From contig JAXGYX010000001.1 of assembly GCA_040772065.1 (NCBI GenBank), forward strand, positions 62,001-126,000: a stretch of DNA of 64,000 nt, read 5' to 3'. Source of the stretch: JAXGYX01 sp040772065. GTDB taxonomy: Bacteria; Bacillota; Clostridia; Saccharofermentanales; Fastidiosipilaceae. Each line of letters begins with the position of its first letter. The stretch's first letter is position 1. The notes below the pieces were generated by a model. That model was not told the origin of the DNA, did no database searches, and saw nothing but the letters and a program-made list of their open reading frames with translations. Of the stretch, positions 35,345 through 43,669 are shown one piece after another. Made by a program: the position numbers and the translations under genes.

Positions 35345-35605
35345 CTATAATCCTGTCTCTTTAATTACCGTCACCGCGGCGGCCAACGCCGCCTCTTCGT
35401 CGTCACCTTCGGCCGTCAGCACGATGGTCTCACCCTGCTTGATCGCCAATTTCATCAGCGCGAACAGTTTCTTGCAATCCGCCTTCCGATCACCTTTTTC
35501 GACAGTGATGACGGAGGAGAACTCCTGCATCCGCTTAACCAATATGCCCGCCGGACGGGCGTGAATACCGTCCGGATCCTTGATTGTCAATTGAATTTGT
35601 TTCAT
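35345..35605 (-). CDS. HPr-type phosphocarrier lacking Ser46
   Basis: 86 residues from ATG 35605, seven bases after AAGGAG; the ATG at 35611 is too close. With this start the active His falls exactly at position 15 in DGIHARPAGILV. The regulatory site that is Ser46 in Firmicute HPr (KSIMGVMS region) reads CKKLFALMK here, with Lys at 46. It can carry phosphate from EI to EIIA but should not be a target of HPr kinase, so it would not form P-Ser-HPr/CcpA complexes. This fits an operon-dedicated phosphocarrier. Confidence 0.9.
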   Translation of the reverse strand: MKQIQLTIKDPDGIHARPAGILVKRMQEFSSVITVEKGDRKADCKKLFALMKLAIKQGETIVLTAEGDDEEAALAAAVTVIKETGL

Positions 35606-35660
35606 ATGCATACTCCTTGTTGAGCTCGCTACCGGGGAGGCAAGGCAACCCCGGATGACA

Positions 35661-37100
35661 TTAATCTTGTAATGAAGTAATCAAAGCGTCGTATTCCGGC
35701 GCATTTAGAAAATCGGTTATGGTCACCAACCGCGCCCCCGGCACAGCGGCGGCCGCGCGTTCGCTCAGCTCCACATGACATACGATGATATCCGCGTCAC
35801 CGGGCACTTCGCTGACCGGCGCGTGAACCACGGTAATGTGATCAATACCGGCGTTTTTGAGTTTCTTACGTAATTTGCTGGCGCCCATGGCGCTGCTGCC
35901 CATGCCGGCGTCGCAGGCGAAAACAATCTTCTGAATGGATGTGCCCGCGGTTGTGGTGGCAGTTGCCGCCCCGCGAACCGCTGTCTCGGCCGGCGCGGCT
36001 CCCGCCGTGGCGAGCGCGGGAGTGTCCAGCCCTTTGCTCTGAGCCTTCATGGCTTTTGTCTTGGCGGACATTTCCTCCAAGCTGCCTTCGCTCTTGACAA
36101 ATAGTTTCATCAGCACGGCTGAGAGCAGAAAGCTGACTACGGCGCCGACCAGAATACCCATGATGTTGGCAAAATACGCTCCTTTGGGCGTCATGATCAG
36201 TTCGGCGAAAATACTGCCGGGAGAAGCCGCGCTGATTAGGCCTCCACCCAGGATTGACAATGTGAACACACCGGCCGCGCCGCCACCCATCATGGCGAGC
36301 AGCAAGATTGGATTCATCAGGACGTAAGGGAAATAGATTTCATGAATACCACCCAGTAAATGAATGAGAATGGCGCCCGGAGCGCTGGACTTGGAACTGC
36401 CTTTGCCAAATAACATATATGCCGTCAACAGACCCAGTCCGGGGCCGGGGTTGGATTCGATCATATAGAAGATGGAGCGCCCCGTCTCGGCGGCCTGCTG
36501 CGCGCCCAAAGGGGTGAAGACACCGTGGTTGATCGCGTTATTAAGGAACAACACTTTGGCCGGTTCAACCAGTATGGACGTGAGGGGAAGCAGTCCATGG
36601 TCCACCAGCCAGCCCACACCTGTGGCCATCGCGACGTTGATACCCTCGGCGACAGGGCCGATGGCGAGGTAGCCGAGAATGGACAAGACGCCACCCAGAA
36701 TGCCGACGGAAAAATTGTTGACCAACATTTCAAACCCTGAAGGGATTTTTCCTTCCACCAGCTTGTCAAATTTCTTTATTACCCAACCGCCAAGGGGGCC
36801 CATCCCCATCGCGCCCAGGAACATGGGAACGTTGGGCGCCCCCATAATGACACCTATAGTGGCGATCGCTCCCATTACGCCACCGCGGGCACCGCCGACC
36901 ACCTTGCCACCCGTATAGCCAATCAACAGCGGCAACAGATAGGTGAGCATGGGTCCGACCATGGCGCCCAGTTTTTCATTGGGTATCCAACCGGTGGGGA
37001 TGAATAATGCCGCGATCAGACCCCAGGCGATGAAGGCGCCAATATTGGGCATGACCATGCCGCTGAGAGAACGGCCAAATTTTTGTATAGCCTGTTTCAT
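35661..37100 (-). CDS. mtlA: PTS EIICB, mannitol family
   Basis: 479 residues. The membrane EIIC domain (about residues 1-335) has MtlA features: SGMVMPNIGAFIAWGL, NNAINHGVFTPLG and LLGGIHEIYFPYVLMNP with the conserved GIHE. An Ala/Thr-rich linker leads to EIIB with the phosphocysteine in VFACDAGMGSSAMGAS (about residue 395). No EIIA is fused; it is encoded at 32794-33228. AGGAGG at 37109-37114 precedes the ATG. The family transports mannitol and related polyols or ketoses; with no mannitol-1-phosphate dehydrogenase in the operon, another substrate is possible. Confidence 0.93.
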   Translation of the reverse strand: MKQAIQKFGRSLSGMVMPNIGAFIAWGLIAALFIPTGWIPNEKLGAMVGPMLTYLLPLLIGYTGGKVVGGARGGVMGAIATIGVIMGAPNVPMFLGAMGMGPLGGWVIKKFDKLVEGKIPSGFEMLVNNFSVGILGGVLSILGYLAIGPVAEGINVAMATGVGWLVDHGLLPLTSILVEPAKVLFLNNAINHGVFTPLGAQQAAETGRSIFYMIESNPGPGLGLLTAYMLFGKGSSKSSAPGAILIHLLGGIHEIYFPYVLMNPILLLAMMGGGAAGVFTLSILGGGLISAASPGSIFAELIMTPKGAYFANIMGILVGAVVSFLLSAVLMKLFVKSEGSLEEMSAKTKAMKAQSKGLDTPALATAGAAPAETAVRGAATATTTAGTSIQKIVFACDAGMGSSAMGASKLRKKLKNAGIDHITVVHAPVSEVPGDADIIVCHVELSERAAAAVPGARLVTITDFLNAPEYDALITSLQD

Positions 37101-37525
37101 AGATTTTTCCTCCTAATGAATTTGAGATTGAATGATCTCAATCAAGAACGGCCGGCCGGCATGCCCTGATGATTTCATTATGTTGACTATCTCCGTGATA
37201 TACAAGAAGAACAACTTCAGATTTGACACAGTGCATTTGTGACAAAAATAGGTAGAAAATAGCGATCGATTTCGACATGTTGATACAATCGTTTCGACCG
37301 TAAAGATAGACTGTTAAAAGCATTAAAAGCGAACTCTCCCGACAAAAGCGCCGATTTGTCAGATAAATTTCCTTAAAATCCATTTGTAAACCAATAATTG
37401 CGTGATAGTTGCTGGTGGCAACCCCTGTTTTTCGTATAATTAGCTTTGTCGATTAAAATTTTATTCGTATAAGCAATATAAAAGTAAGTTGAACTGAAAC
37501 ATTATATGAAACGAGGACTGCTCAA
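37101..37525. promoter_or_regulatory. Divergent control region, PTS operon / HTH gene
   Basis: 425 bases between mtlA (minus) and the HTH gene (plus). Close to mtlA is the inverted repeat GATTGA-ATGATC-TCAATC (37126-37143), which could be an operator or leader hairpin. A GGCCGGCCGGC tract follows at about 37148. Near the other side is the 35-bp element at 37396-37430 (separate entry). No clean promoter for mtlA is evident. No credible gene was found in it. Confidence 0.5.
37396..37440 (+). promoter_or_regulatory. Copy 1 of shared 35-bp promoter/operator element
   Basis: AATTGCGTGATAGTT (37396-37410) is followed by a GTTG-7-CAAC inverted repeat (37408-37422), CTGTTT and a perfect -10 TATAAT (37435-37440). 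Aligned without gaps with 39701-39735 it matches at about 31 of 35 positions. The inverted repeat overlaps the likely -35 area, the position of a repressor or activator site. The HTH protein encoded 86 bp downstream is the natural candidate binder. Confidence 0.65.
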
Positions 37526-37933
37526 ATGGACAGATCACAAACCGCCGCGACCATCGCAGCGCTCATCATCGTGGTTTTCTACCTGGCCCTCTTCGCGCTG
37601 GGTGTCTATCTACTGGTGTTGATTATCAAAGCTCTGAAAAAATACGTAAACTCCAAAGATGTGAGGGAAGAGAGGCAGATCATCATCAAATCATTGTCGG
37701 AGGCGCTGCGTGAGAATCGCTCCAGATGCAAGATGACCCAGGAATTTGTCGCTGAATCTCTCGGTGTCAGCAGGCAGGCTGTTTCAAAATGGGAGAATGG
37801 AAGTTCGGAACCCAGCACTTCGAACCTGCTCGCTCTAGCCAAACTCTATGGAATCTCCGCCGAGGAGCTGTTGCGCGGCATCGGTGACGCAAACTCGATT
37901 CAGGGACATAATACGGAAGCGGAGGTGCGTTAA
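37526..37933 (+). CDS. Membrane-anchored XRE-family regulator
   Basis: 135 residues. One N-terminal membrane helix (about residues 9-33), then a cytoplasmic linker and a Cro/CI HTH (CKMTQEFVAESLGVSRQAVSKWENG) with the usual SSEPSTSNLLALAKLYGISAEELL. In soluble relatives the HTH is N-terminal; here it follows the membrane segment, so DNA binding would be tethered to the membrane. The gene is 86 bp downstream of the shared 35-bp element and is followed one base later by a small membrane-protein gene, probably its partner. Confidence 0.85.
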   Translation: MDRSQTAATIAALIIVVFYLALFALGVYLLVLIIKALKKYVNSKDVREERQIIIKSLSEALRENRSRCKMTQEFVAESLGVSRQAVSKWENGSSEPSTSNLLALAKLYGISAEELLRGIGDANSIQGHNTEAEVR

Positions 37934-37934
37934 A

Positions 37935-38249
37935 ATGATGGTGGTAATCGCTATATTGTTGGACCTTTTGTCCGTCGCGCTCTATATCTTCCAAAGACTG
38001 GCCCCGACCGAAGCTCCCAGGTTAATTTCGGGACTTGTGATCCAGGCGCTGATTATTTTGGCGCTGCTGGCGCTGACATTCAGCTATCGGGGAAAGCGCC
38101 TCAGTCAGGTCCAGCCGGTTGTCGCGAAACGGATCCTTTCCATCCGCTTCGCTATCATTGTGATTTCACTGATCATCGCCGCGGCTGTGGAATTTCTCTA
38201 TGTGCTGAATTATCTTGGCGTCAATCAACTGATTTTCGCGCCTGCCTGA
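37935..38249 (+). CDS. Small three-TM membrane protein
   Basis: 104 residues from ATG 37935, one base after the preceding stop, with GGAGGTG seven bases upstream. Three hydrophobic segments (about residues 1-19, 30-49, 70-95) and a short basic loop (SYRGKRLSQ). No family is recognised. Tight coupling to the membrane-anchored regulator suggests that it senses a membrane signal or modulates that regulator; this is inference from position. Confidence 0.7.
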   Translation: MMVVIAILLDLLSVALYIFQRLAPTEAPRLISGLVIQALIILALLALTFSYRGKRLSQVQPVVAKRILSIRFAIIVISLIIAAAVEFLYVLNYLGVNQLIFAPA

Positions 38250-38416
38250 TAGGGTGGCACCCGGATGACTATACGCTATAATCAGTAAGTTCGAAGTTGA
38301 TCACATAGTGGGCGACGCGCTTGTCTGAATGAATGTACCGGTATTTCCGGCATCCGACAAGATGTCGCTGAGCAAGCCGCTGAATTACTTAAAAATGGAA
38401 GGTTGAGGATCATTCA

Positions 38417-39520
38417 ATGGGAAATTACCTACTCCCCATATGGGTGGCGATACTGAGTTTTATCGTGCTGTCCATACTGATCAGTTTTCCTTATCTGGCG
38501 TGGAAGTACCACAAACAAGGCTCATTGACCGCCTGGCAGGTTCTGGTGGAATACGGCATGGTGTTCTATCTGCTCGCCGCTTTCTTCATGACTTTATTGC
38601 CGCTGCCAAGCGTGGAGAGCGTGGCGAACATGACGGGACCGACCCACCAGTTGATCCCGTTTCAGTTCGTGGCCGACTTCGTTAGAGAGACAAAACTGGT
38701 CATAACGGATCCCGGCACCTATGGTGAGGCACTGGGCCAAAGTGTGTTTTACGAACCGCTGTTCAACCTCATATTGACGCTGCCCTTCGGTGTGTTTTTG
38801 CGCTATTACTATAAAAAGAGCCTACGCTTCACGGTATTGGCGTCATTTTTTCTGTCGCTGTTTTTTGAACTGACACAGTTGACCGGCGTCTACGGCATCT
38901 ACCCCAGAGCGTTTCGCCTATTTGATGTGGACGATCTGATGCTCAACACGCTGGGCGGCCTGCTCGGCTACGCGCTCACACCGCTGCTGGTTTATTTTTT
39001 CCCCACAAGGGAGCAAGTCGATCAAAAGGTGGCGCAAAAAGCGCAAAAAGCATCCTTGCCCCGGCGGCTGATCGCCTATGGCATTGACCTGGCGGTGGTG
39101 AGATTGCTCATCGCATTTTTCATCAAGAGCGAATTGCTGATTATGTTTATCTTCGCGTTGGTCACCGCGATCACGATGATCCTCACAAATGGGCAGACCC
39201 TGGGAGAACGCTTTGTCCACATCCGCGTCGTCAGTCAAACCGGTGACGCGCCTACTCCCAAACAGATCCTGATACGGCAATTCTCTTTTTATTTCTTGAT
39301 TCACTTTATTTTCACCCTGTTTTTGCTGCCGATCGCGCTGGCAGGAGAAAACATCATCACCTTGTCCATCTATCTTGCGCTGATCGGCGCCTACGCGCTG
39401 TTCATGCTGTTTCATTTCGTGGTCAGAACGATCAGAGGACAGCGGACCTATTTTTACGAGCTGTTGTCAAAGACTCATATTGTTGCAAGTCCGCTCCAGA
39501 AACAACAGAACAAGTCCTGA
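38417..39520 (+). CDS. VanZ-RDD fusion membrane protein
   Basis: 367 residues with about eight membrane segments. The first half is VanZ-like (FMTLLPLPS, HQLIPFQFVAD, NLILTLPFGVFLR, FELTQLTGVYG, FDVDDLMLNTLGGLLGY). The second half is an RDD domain (PRRLIAYGIDLAVVRLLIA, NGQTLGERFVHIRVV). VanZ-family proteins are linked to glycopeptide and antimicrobial-peptide tolerance; RDD proteins are less understood and some act in ion or compatible-solute transport. The two-domain layout is well known in Firmicutes. It is probably one transcription unit with its own terminator. Confidence 0.88.
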   Translation: MGNYLLPIWVAILSFIVLSILISFPYLAWKYHKQGSLTAWQVLVEYGMVFYLLAAFFMTLLPLPSVESVANMTGPTHQLIPFQFVADFVRETKLVITDPGTYGEALGQSVFYEPLFNLILTLPFGVFLRYYYKKSLRFTVLASFFLSLFFELTQLTGVYGIYPRAFRLFDVDDLMLNTLGGLLGYALTPLLVYFFPTREQVDQKVAQKAQKASLPRRLIAYGIDLAVVRLLIAFFIKSELLIMFIFALVTAITMILTNGQTLGERFVHIRVVSQTGDAPTPKQILIRQFSFYFLIHFIFTLFLLPIALAGENIITLSIYLALIGAYALFMLFHFVVRTIRGQRTYFYELLSKTHIVASPLQKQQNKS

Positions 39521-39564
39521 TTGCCGATCCGCGTCATAAATCGTGTCAGTGAAAATCGCCGCAC

Positions 39565-39615
39565 GATCCCCTTCGCGCTCAAAAGCACCCACTTGAGTGT
39601 GAAGGGGATTTTTTC
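39565..39615 (+). terminator. Strong terminator after the VanZ-RDD gene
   Basis: GATCCCCTTCGCGCTCAA and TTGAGTGTGAAGGGGATT form a long near-perfect stem with a nine-base loop, followed by TTTTTCTCTT. It isolates the gene from the ABC operon downstream. Confidence 0.9.
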
Positions 39616-39700
39616 TCTTACGCGGGTACGGGTTGGAAAATTTTTCGCCCAGCACTGATGAAAACCTGAATTTTCCTCGAATTTCACCGGGTCAACTTAA

Positions 39701-39746
39701 AATTGCGTGATAGTTGGTCGAGGCAACCGCTGTTTCGCAGTATTGT
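39701..39746 (+). promoter_or_regulatory. Copy 2 of shared 35-bp promoter/operator element
   Basis: AATTGCGTGATAGTT (39701-39715), GTTG-7-CAAC (39713-39727), CGCTGTTT and a -10-like TATTGT (39741-39746), the same arrangement as at 37396-37440. It lies 37 bases upstream of the ABC ATPase start, so the ABC operon and the membrane-HTH gene are likely to be co-regulated. Confidence 0.65.
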
Positions 39747-39782
39747 TGTGCCATGGAACAAGAGAGGAGAATAATAATATCA

Positions 39783-40691
39783 ATGATTTTACGAACTCAT
39801 GACCTGTCAAAACAATACGGCGCCTTTCACGCGTTGAACAAGGTTTCGCTATCTGTGCGACAAAACGACATTTACGGTCTGATAGGGCGCAACGGGGCGG
39901 GGAAGAGCACGCTCTTTAAATGTGTGACCGGTCTGGCCACACCCGATGGCGGTGAGATTGAGATCAACGGTGAAACACAAAATCTCAATGCCGCGCGCCA
40001 CGACATGGGCTTCATGCTGACAGCATCATTTTTTCCTTATTTGAACGCTCAGGAAAACCTGGGCTATCTGTGCCGTGTCAAAGGAGTTTCCGGTCGAGCT
40101 CACGCCAAAAAGCGTGTGACCCGGCTGCTGAAGATGGTCGGCCTGGATGGCGTCAAAAAACCTTTCAGTCAATATTCGCTGGGCATGAAACAGCGCCTCG
40201 GCATCGCGGGCGCCTTGCTCTCGGAGCCGTCCTTCGTTGTGCTGGACGAGCCGACCAACGGACTGGATCCACAGGGCATCATCGACATTCGCAAATTGAT
40301 TAAGGACGTGCACGAGGAGACCGGCACCAGCTTTTTGATCTCCTCTCATATCCTGACCGAGCTCGATCAACTGGCGACACGGTTTGGTTTCATCGAACAG
40401 GGCGTCTTGCTACGTGAGATCTCGCATGAAGACCTGCATCAACAGACACAAAAAGCCTTGATCATAGAAGTGGATGATGTGGAACGGACGCGGAGGATTC
40501 TGGGAACGGCCGGAGTTGAGATCGCCGCGATTGACGGCAATCGGCTGACGCTGAGCAACCTGCCGGACCGTTCGGGCGAACCGGCGCGCATGCTGGTAGG
40601 CGGCGGTGTGTCGCTCTACGAGCTGTACCGTCAGGAGACCACGCTGGAGGATTACTTCATGCGTCTGATCGGTGGTGTGAGACATGATTAG
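39783..40691 (+). CDS. ABC transporter ATP-binding protein
   Basis: 302 residues from ATG 39783, after GAGGAGA; earlier in-frame ATG codons lie in the promoter region. Walker A GRNGAGKST, signature YSLGMKQRLGIAGAL, Walker B FVVLDEPTNGLDP and the His of SSHIL are intact. It belongs to the CcmA/BcrA-like subfamily that energises ABC-2-type exporters or immunity and resistance pumps. Its last codons overlap the permease gene by eight bases. The substrate is unknown; an antimicrobial peptide is a reasonable guess for this architecture. Confidence 0.93.
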   Translation: MILRTHDLSKQYGAFHALNKVSLSVRQNDIYGLIGRNGAGKSTLFKCVTGLATPDGGEIEINGETQNLNAARHDMGFMLTASFFPYLNAQENLGYLCRVKGVSGRAHAKKRVTRLLKMVGLDGVKKPFSQYSLGMKQRLGIAGALLSEPSFVVLDEPTNGLDPQGIIDIRKLIKDVHEETGTSFLISSHILTELDQLATRFGFIEQGVLLREISHEDLHQQTQKALIIEVDDVERTRRILGTAGVEIAAIDGNRLTLSNLPDRSGEPARMLVGGGVSLYELYRQETTLEDYFMRLIGGVRHD

Positions 40692-41412
40692 ATTGATACG
40701 TGGTGAGAGCTACCGCCTGTGCCATAAGAAGAGTATTTATATTTATCTGGCGGCGCTGACACTCGGCTACATTCTGCTCGCATTTATACGCGCACCCGGC
40801 TTCACAGATCAGTCCGTTGTCACGGATGCCGACAATCTGTTCATGCTGGCCCCCGCTTTGTTGGGCGGCATTATTTTCTCGACAATCTATCTGGACGACC
40901 TGCGCGCCAACAGCTTGTTGACGCTGATCGGCTCCGGCTTGGGACGGACCCGAATTGTGGCGGCGAAATTTCTGCTGACCACGTTTGTCAGCACGTTGAC
41001 CTTCGGACTCCTCCCCTTGCTGCATGGCGTTCTTTATTGGATCTTGGGCGGCTCTGTCACGGCGGCGCGGCTGGGCGCGGTTTACCTGATCGCCTTTAAA
41101 TACCTGTTAATAACTTTGGGCTATATCGCTTTGTCGAGCGCGATCGTATATGCGACGCGGCGTCCGAGTTTGGCGCTCGCAGGTTACATGTTGTTGGCTT
41201 TCACCGTGATCGGGAGCCTGCTTTTGCTGTTGACGCACAATCTGGGATTGAATATCGCGCAATATCTGTTGACCGGCATAACAGTCAGAATCACGGATGC
41301 CGTGCAAAGAGGCACCCTACCTTACGCCGCGCTGTTGGAGTATCTGGCCCTGATAATCGGCTCATCGGTTTTGGCCGTTATCGCGCTTGATAAAAAAGAA
41401 GTGGAGTTTTGA
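40684..41412 (+). CDS. ABC-2-type permease
   Basis: 242 residues with six predicted membrane segments and the usual ABC-2 layout: a cytoplasmic N-terminus (MIRLIRGESYRLCHKKSIYIYL), and an intracellular loop TGxR-like GLGRTRIVAAKFL before the third helix. It forms the channel for the ATPase at 39783. Its stop overlaps the start region of the following YxeA-type gene. Confidence 0.85.
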   Translation: MIRLIRGESYRLCHKKSIYIYLAALTLGYILLAFIRAPGFTDQSVVTDADNLFMLAPALLGGIIFSTIYLDDLRANSLLTLIGSGLGRTRIVAAKFLLTTFVSTLTFGLLPLLHGVLYWILGGSVTAARLGAVYLIAFKYLLITLGYIALSSAIVYATRRPSLALAGYMLLAFTVIGSLLLLLTHNLGLNIAQYLLTGITVRITDAVQRGTLPYAALLEYLALIIGSSVLAVIALDKKEVEF

Positions 41413-41414
41413 TT

Positions 41415-41834
41415 ATGAAAAAAATTGTATTGTTGATCGTATCCGCGACCGTTGTGATTGGCTTGGTTGCCGCTGTGCTTTGGGGCAGAAATTACTATCA
41501 AGACCGCTATGTGGGCAGTGACTATTACGCGGTGGTGCCGCAAGACTTCGATCTGACACCCGAGTCGCTCTATGACAATCAGGGTGTGGCCCAAGATGTG
41601 GGTAAAAGTTATCGGCTGACAGCTTATGACGACCAAGGCGAGTCCAAAGTTGTCGAGTTCGAAATTTATGGTGAGGACAGCGCAAATTACCCACAGCCGG
41701 GAGAGTACCTGTTGGTGAGCGCCAGTCGACAGATTGTGCTGGGGCAAGAGATTATCCCGGAGAGTGCTGTTCCGGAGGAGGCTTTGCGAAAACTGCAGGA
41801 GCAGGAATTATTAGGGCAACCATCGGAAAACTGA
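41415..41834 (+). CDS. YxeA/DUF1093-like exported protein
   Basis: 139 residues from ATG 41415, eight bases after GTGGAG. An N-terminal signal/anchor (IVLLIVSATVVIGLVAAVLWG) is followed by an OB-like extracytoplasmic domain with YRLTAYDDQGESKVVEFEIYG and GEYLLVSAS, resembling DUF1093. Such proteins often accompany ABC exporters of the bacitracin/lantibiotic-resistance type. Translational overlap with the permease supports a shared function. The family match is by pattern only. Confidence 0.75.
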   Translation: MKKIVLLIVSATVVIGLVAAVLWGRNYYQDRYVGSDYYAVVPQDFDLTPESLYDNQGVAQDVGKSYRLTAYDDQGESKVVEFEIYGEDSANYPQPGEYLLVSASRQIVLGQEIIPESAVPEEALRKLQEQELLGQPSEN

Positions 41835-42023
41835 GCGCTCGTTTGCTGAGCTAGTGGCTACAGAGATTCATAGAAAGCCTAGGACATCCGGAGCCGGAGC
41901 GCTGACGACATTCAAGAGACTCGCAAAGACCTTGTTGGCGGCATAGTCAATCGCATGTTGTAAAATAACAGGTAAACTTGTTTTGCAGAGGTCTATACAT
42001 TTATAAAAATTGGAGGAAACACA

Positions 42024-42908
42024 ATGGTATCAGATTCTTCAAATCAAAGTAAGACGCTAAGGTTGATATTGCCACAATGGCAAGGTGGAACAGACATTGC
42101 TTATGCTTTTGGCGCGGAACTGCTCGCGTTCATTGCGCCAAACAACACCGCGGATGAAACTGTGCGAATTCCGGTCGACATGGAAGTGAAAGATAATATC
42201 AAGGCGGAGGATGCGATTGCATATGAGGAAGAAATATTATCTCAGCTGGTCAGCACAACTCAGGTTCTTGAAGAAAAGCGACCGGACAAGGTGATCGTCT
42301 TTGGGGGAGACTGTGCCATATCTCAGGCGCCATTTGATTATCTGAGTGGGAAATATGGTGATAAACTTGGTGTCATCTGGTTTGACGCGCACCCTGATAT
42401 TTCTACGATAGAGTCATCACAACACGCTCATGAAATGGTCCTTTCCAATATGATTGGCTATGGTGAGTCTGCTCTTACAAAGCAAATAAAACATCCTGTA
42501 AGCAAGGAACGTGTGATTTACGCCGGATTGATAGAAAGAGACCTCCGTGAAAAGGACAGCGGAGTGCGTAAACTGAATATGCAAGTGGTGGGGCCGGATT
42601 CATTAAAGCTAAACAGTGACCCTATTTTAGAATGGATTCAAAAAGAAAAGATAACAAAGCTGGCTGTACATTTCGATCTCGACGTTTTGACACCTGAATG
42701 TTTTCGTTCCAACACATGCGCTAAACCATATATGACAAGAGAAGAGTATGGCAGCGCGATTGGGGAGTTGACCTTTGATGATATTGTCAGGGTGCTGCAG
42801 GATGCCGGCACAAGCGCGGAGGTCGTAGGGTTGTGCATTGCTGAACATATGCCGTGGGATGCATTTAGTCTGCGGGATGCTTTAGCGAAAATCTCGATAT
42901 TCCGTTGA
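42024..42908 (+). CDS. Arginase/agmatinase-family hydrolase
   Basis: 294 residues, ATG 42024 after GGAGGA. The binuclear metal motifs are FGGDCAIS, VIWFDAHPDI and HFDLDVLTP. In classical arginases the first motif is GGDH; here the His ligand is Cys. Some arginase-family proteins of unknown substrate carry this change. The enzyme probably hydrolyses a guanidino or ureido compound, but arginine itself should not be assumed. It is a single-gene unit. Confidence 0.85.
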   Translation: MVSDSSNQSKTLRLILPQWQGGTDIAYAFGAELLAFIAPNNTADETVRIPVDMEVKDNIKAEDAIAYEEEILSQLVSTTQVLEEKRPDKVIVFGGDCAISQAPFDYLSGKYGDKLGVIWFDAHPDISTIESSQHAHEMVLSNMIGYGESALTKQIKHPVSKERVIYAGLIERDLREKDSGVRKLNMQVVGPDSLKLNSDPILEWIQKEKITKLAVHFDLDVLTPECFRSNTCAKPYMTREEYGSAIGELTFDDIVRVLQDAGTSAEVVGLCIAEHMPWDAFSLRDALAKISIFR

Positions 42909-43058
42909 TAATCGCTCGACGATCTTGTCAAATTATGTTAATTTCTTTTTAGACTCGGCAAGTTGCTCTTCAATCGAGAGGTCCAACTCTCTCTTTTGAT
43001 TCACAAAGAACACGCTGTACTTGTCGGGGTACAGGGATTGCGGAATCCCGTAATTGCA

Positions 43059-43106
43059 GAGTGCCTGCCTGGATACCTCAAGGTTGCCAAGCAGGCACTC
43101 GTTTTT
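43059..43106 (+). terminator. Terminator-like hairpin downstream of the arginase-family gene
   Basis: GAGTGCCTGC (43059-43068) and GCAGGCACTC (43091-43100) pair perfectly over ten bases, with a 22-base loop, followed by GTTTTTATT. Confidence 0.75.
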
Positions 43107-43432
43107 ATTCAGGCAGAGTCCCGTGAGCCCACCCCCTGGGCTGGGGTAAAAGATTCACTGATTACTTGCAGGGATGAAATTATCATTGATCAACAACACA
43201 GCTTATTGATATATTTTGGCTTAAAACTTATTTAAACTGATATTAGAACGAATCCGGTTCTTCCCCAAAATGAGAATCGGCCGTTGTTGGAGGTGGAGAT
43301 CGCACCGCCAAACGACACCGCAACGTGCAGGCCGGTGTGCCTTCAAATCATATTTTGCCTGATTGAGAGCCGGAGTGCCCCCTTCTGTTGGTCCTGTCCC
43401 CAACTTCCGGAGGCACTTCGATTCTTGTGATT

Positions 43433-43546
43433 TCAGCGATTCTCATTTAGATATTCGATATATTCATCGCCCCATTTTTTCAATTCAGCTAAAATCGGTT
43501 CGAATTTATGGCCGATTTCACTGAGCTCATATTCTACCTTGGGCGG
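43433..43546 (-). pseudogene. C-terminal remnant of an HxlR-family regulator
   Basis: The minus strand encodes PPKVEYELSEIGHKFEPIL and then AELKKWGDEY before a stop at 43433, the characteristic final part of HxlR/MarR-like winged-helix regulators. Upstream of Pro-Pro the sequence does not continue the domain, so at least two thirds are missing. HxlR regulators often lie divergent from redox or dioxygenase genes, so this may be the relic of a regulator for the adjacent gene at 43670. Confidence 0.75.
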
Positions 43547-43669
43547 TGACATAAGGGCAGACGCTATCATGGATTGAGGGGTGGACAATCGCAGAGGGAG
43601 AGCGGGAAAGAAAAAAGTCACGCATCGCCCGCCCTACCACCTAGCTGAACAAGAAAGGATGTGAACGCT

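Larger units (their letters stand above)
42909..43669. other. Intergenic region with terminator and HxlR remnant
   Basis: About 760 bases. It contains the terminator at 43059-43106 and a truncated HxlR-type regulator end at 43433-43546 (both listed). The remainder, including a 90-codon open stretch from 42963 without a ribosome site, shows no recognisable gene. Confidence 0.5.

Noticed and set aside
28822..37100. Plain mannitol utilisation operon
   Set aside because: The transporter family fits, but no mannitol-1-phosphate dehydrogenase is present, while a PfkB-type kinase and SorE-like enzyme are; left as a mannitol-type PTS of uncertain substrate.
37138..37383. 81-codon minus-strand open frame upstream of mtlA
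   Set aside because: No ribosome site, no recognisable domain, and it lies within the promoter/operator region of two divergent units.
42963..43235. 90-codon plus-strand frame after the arginase-family gene
   Set aside because: It runs straight through a perfect terminator hairpin (43059-43106) and has no Shine-Dalgarno site.
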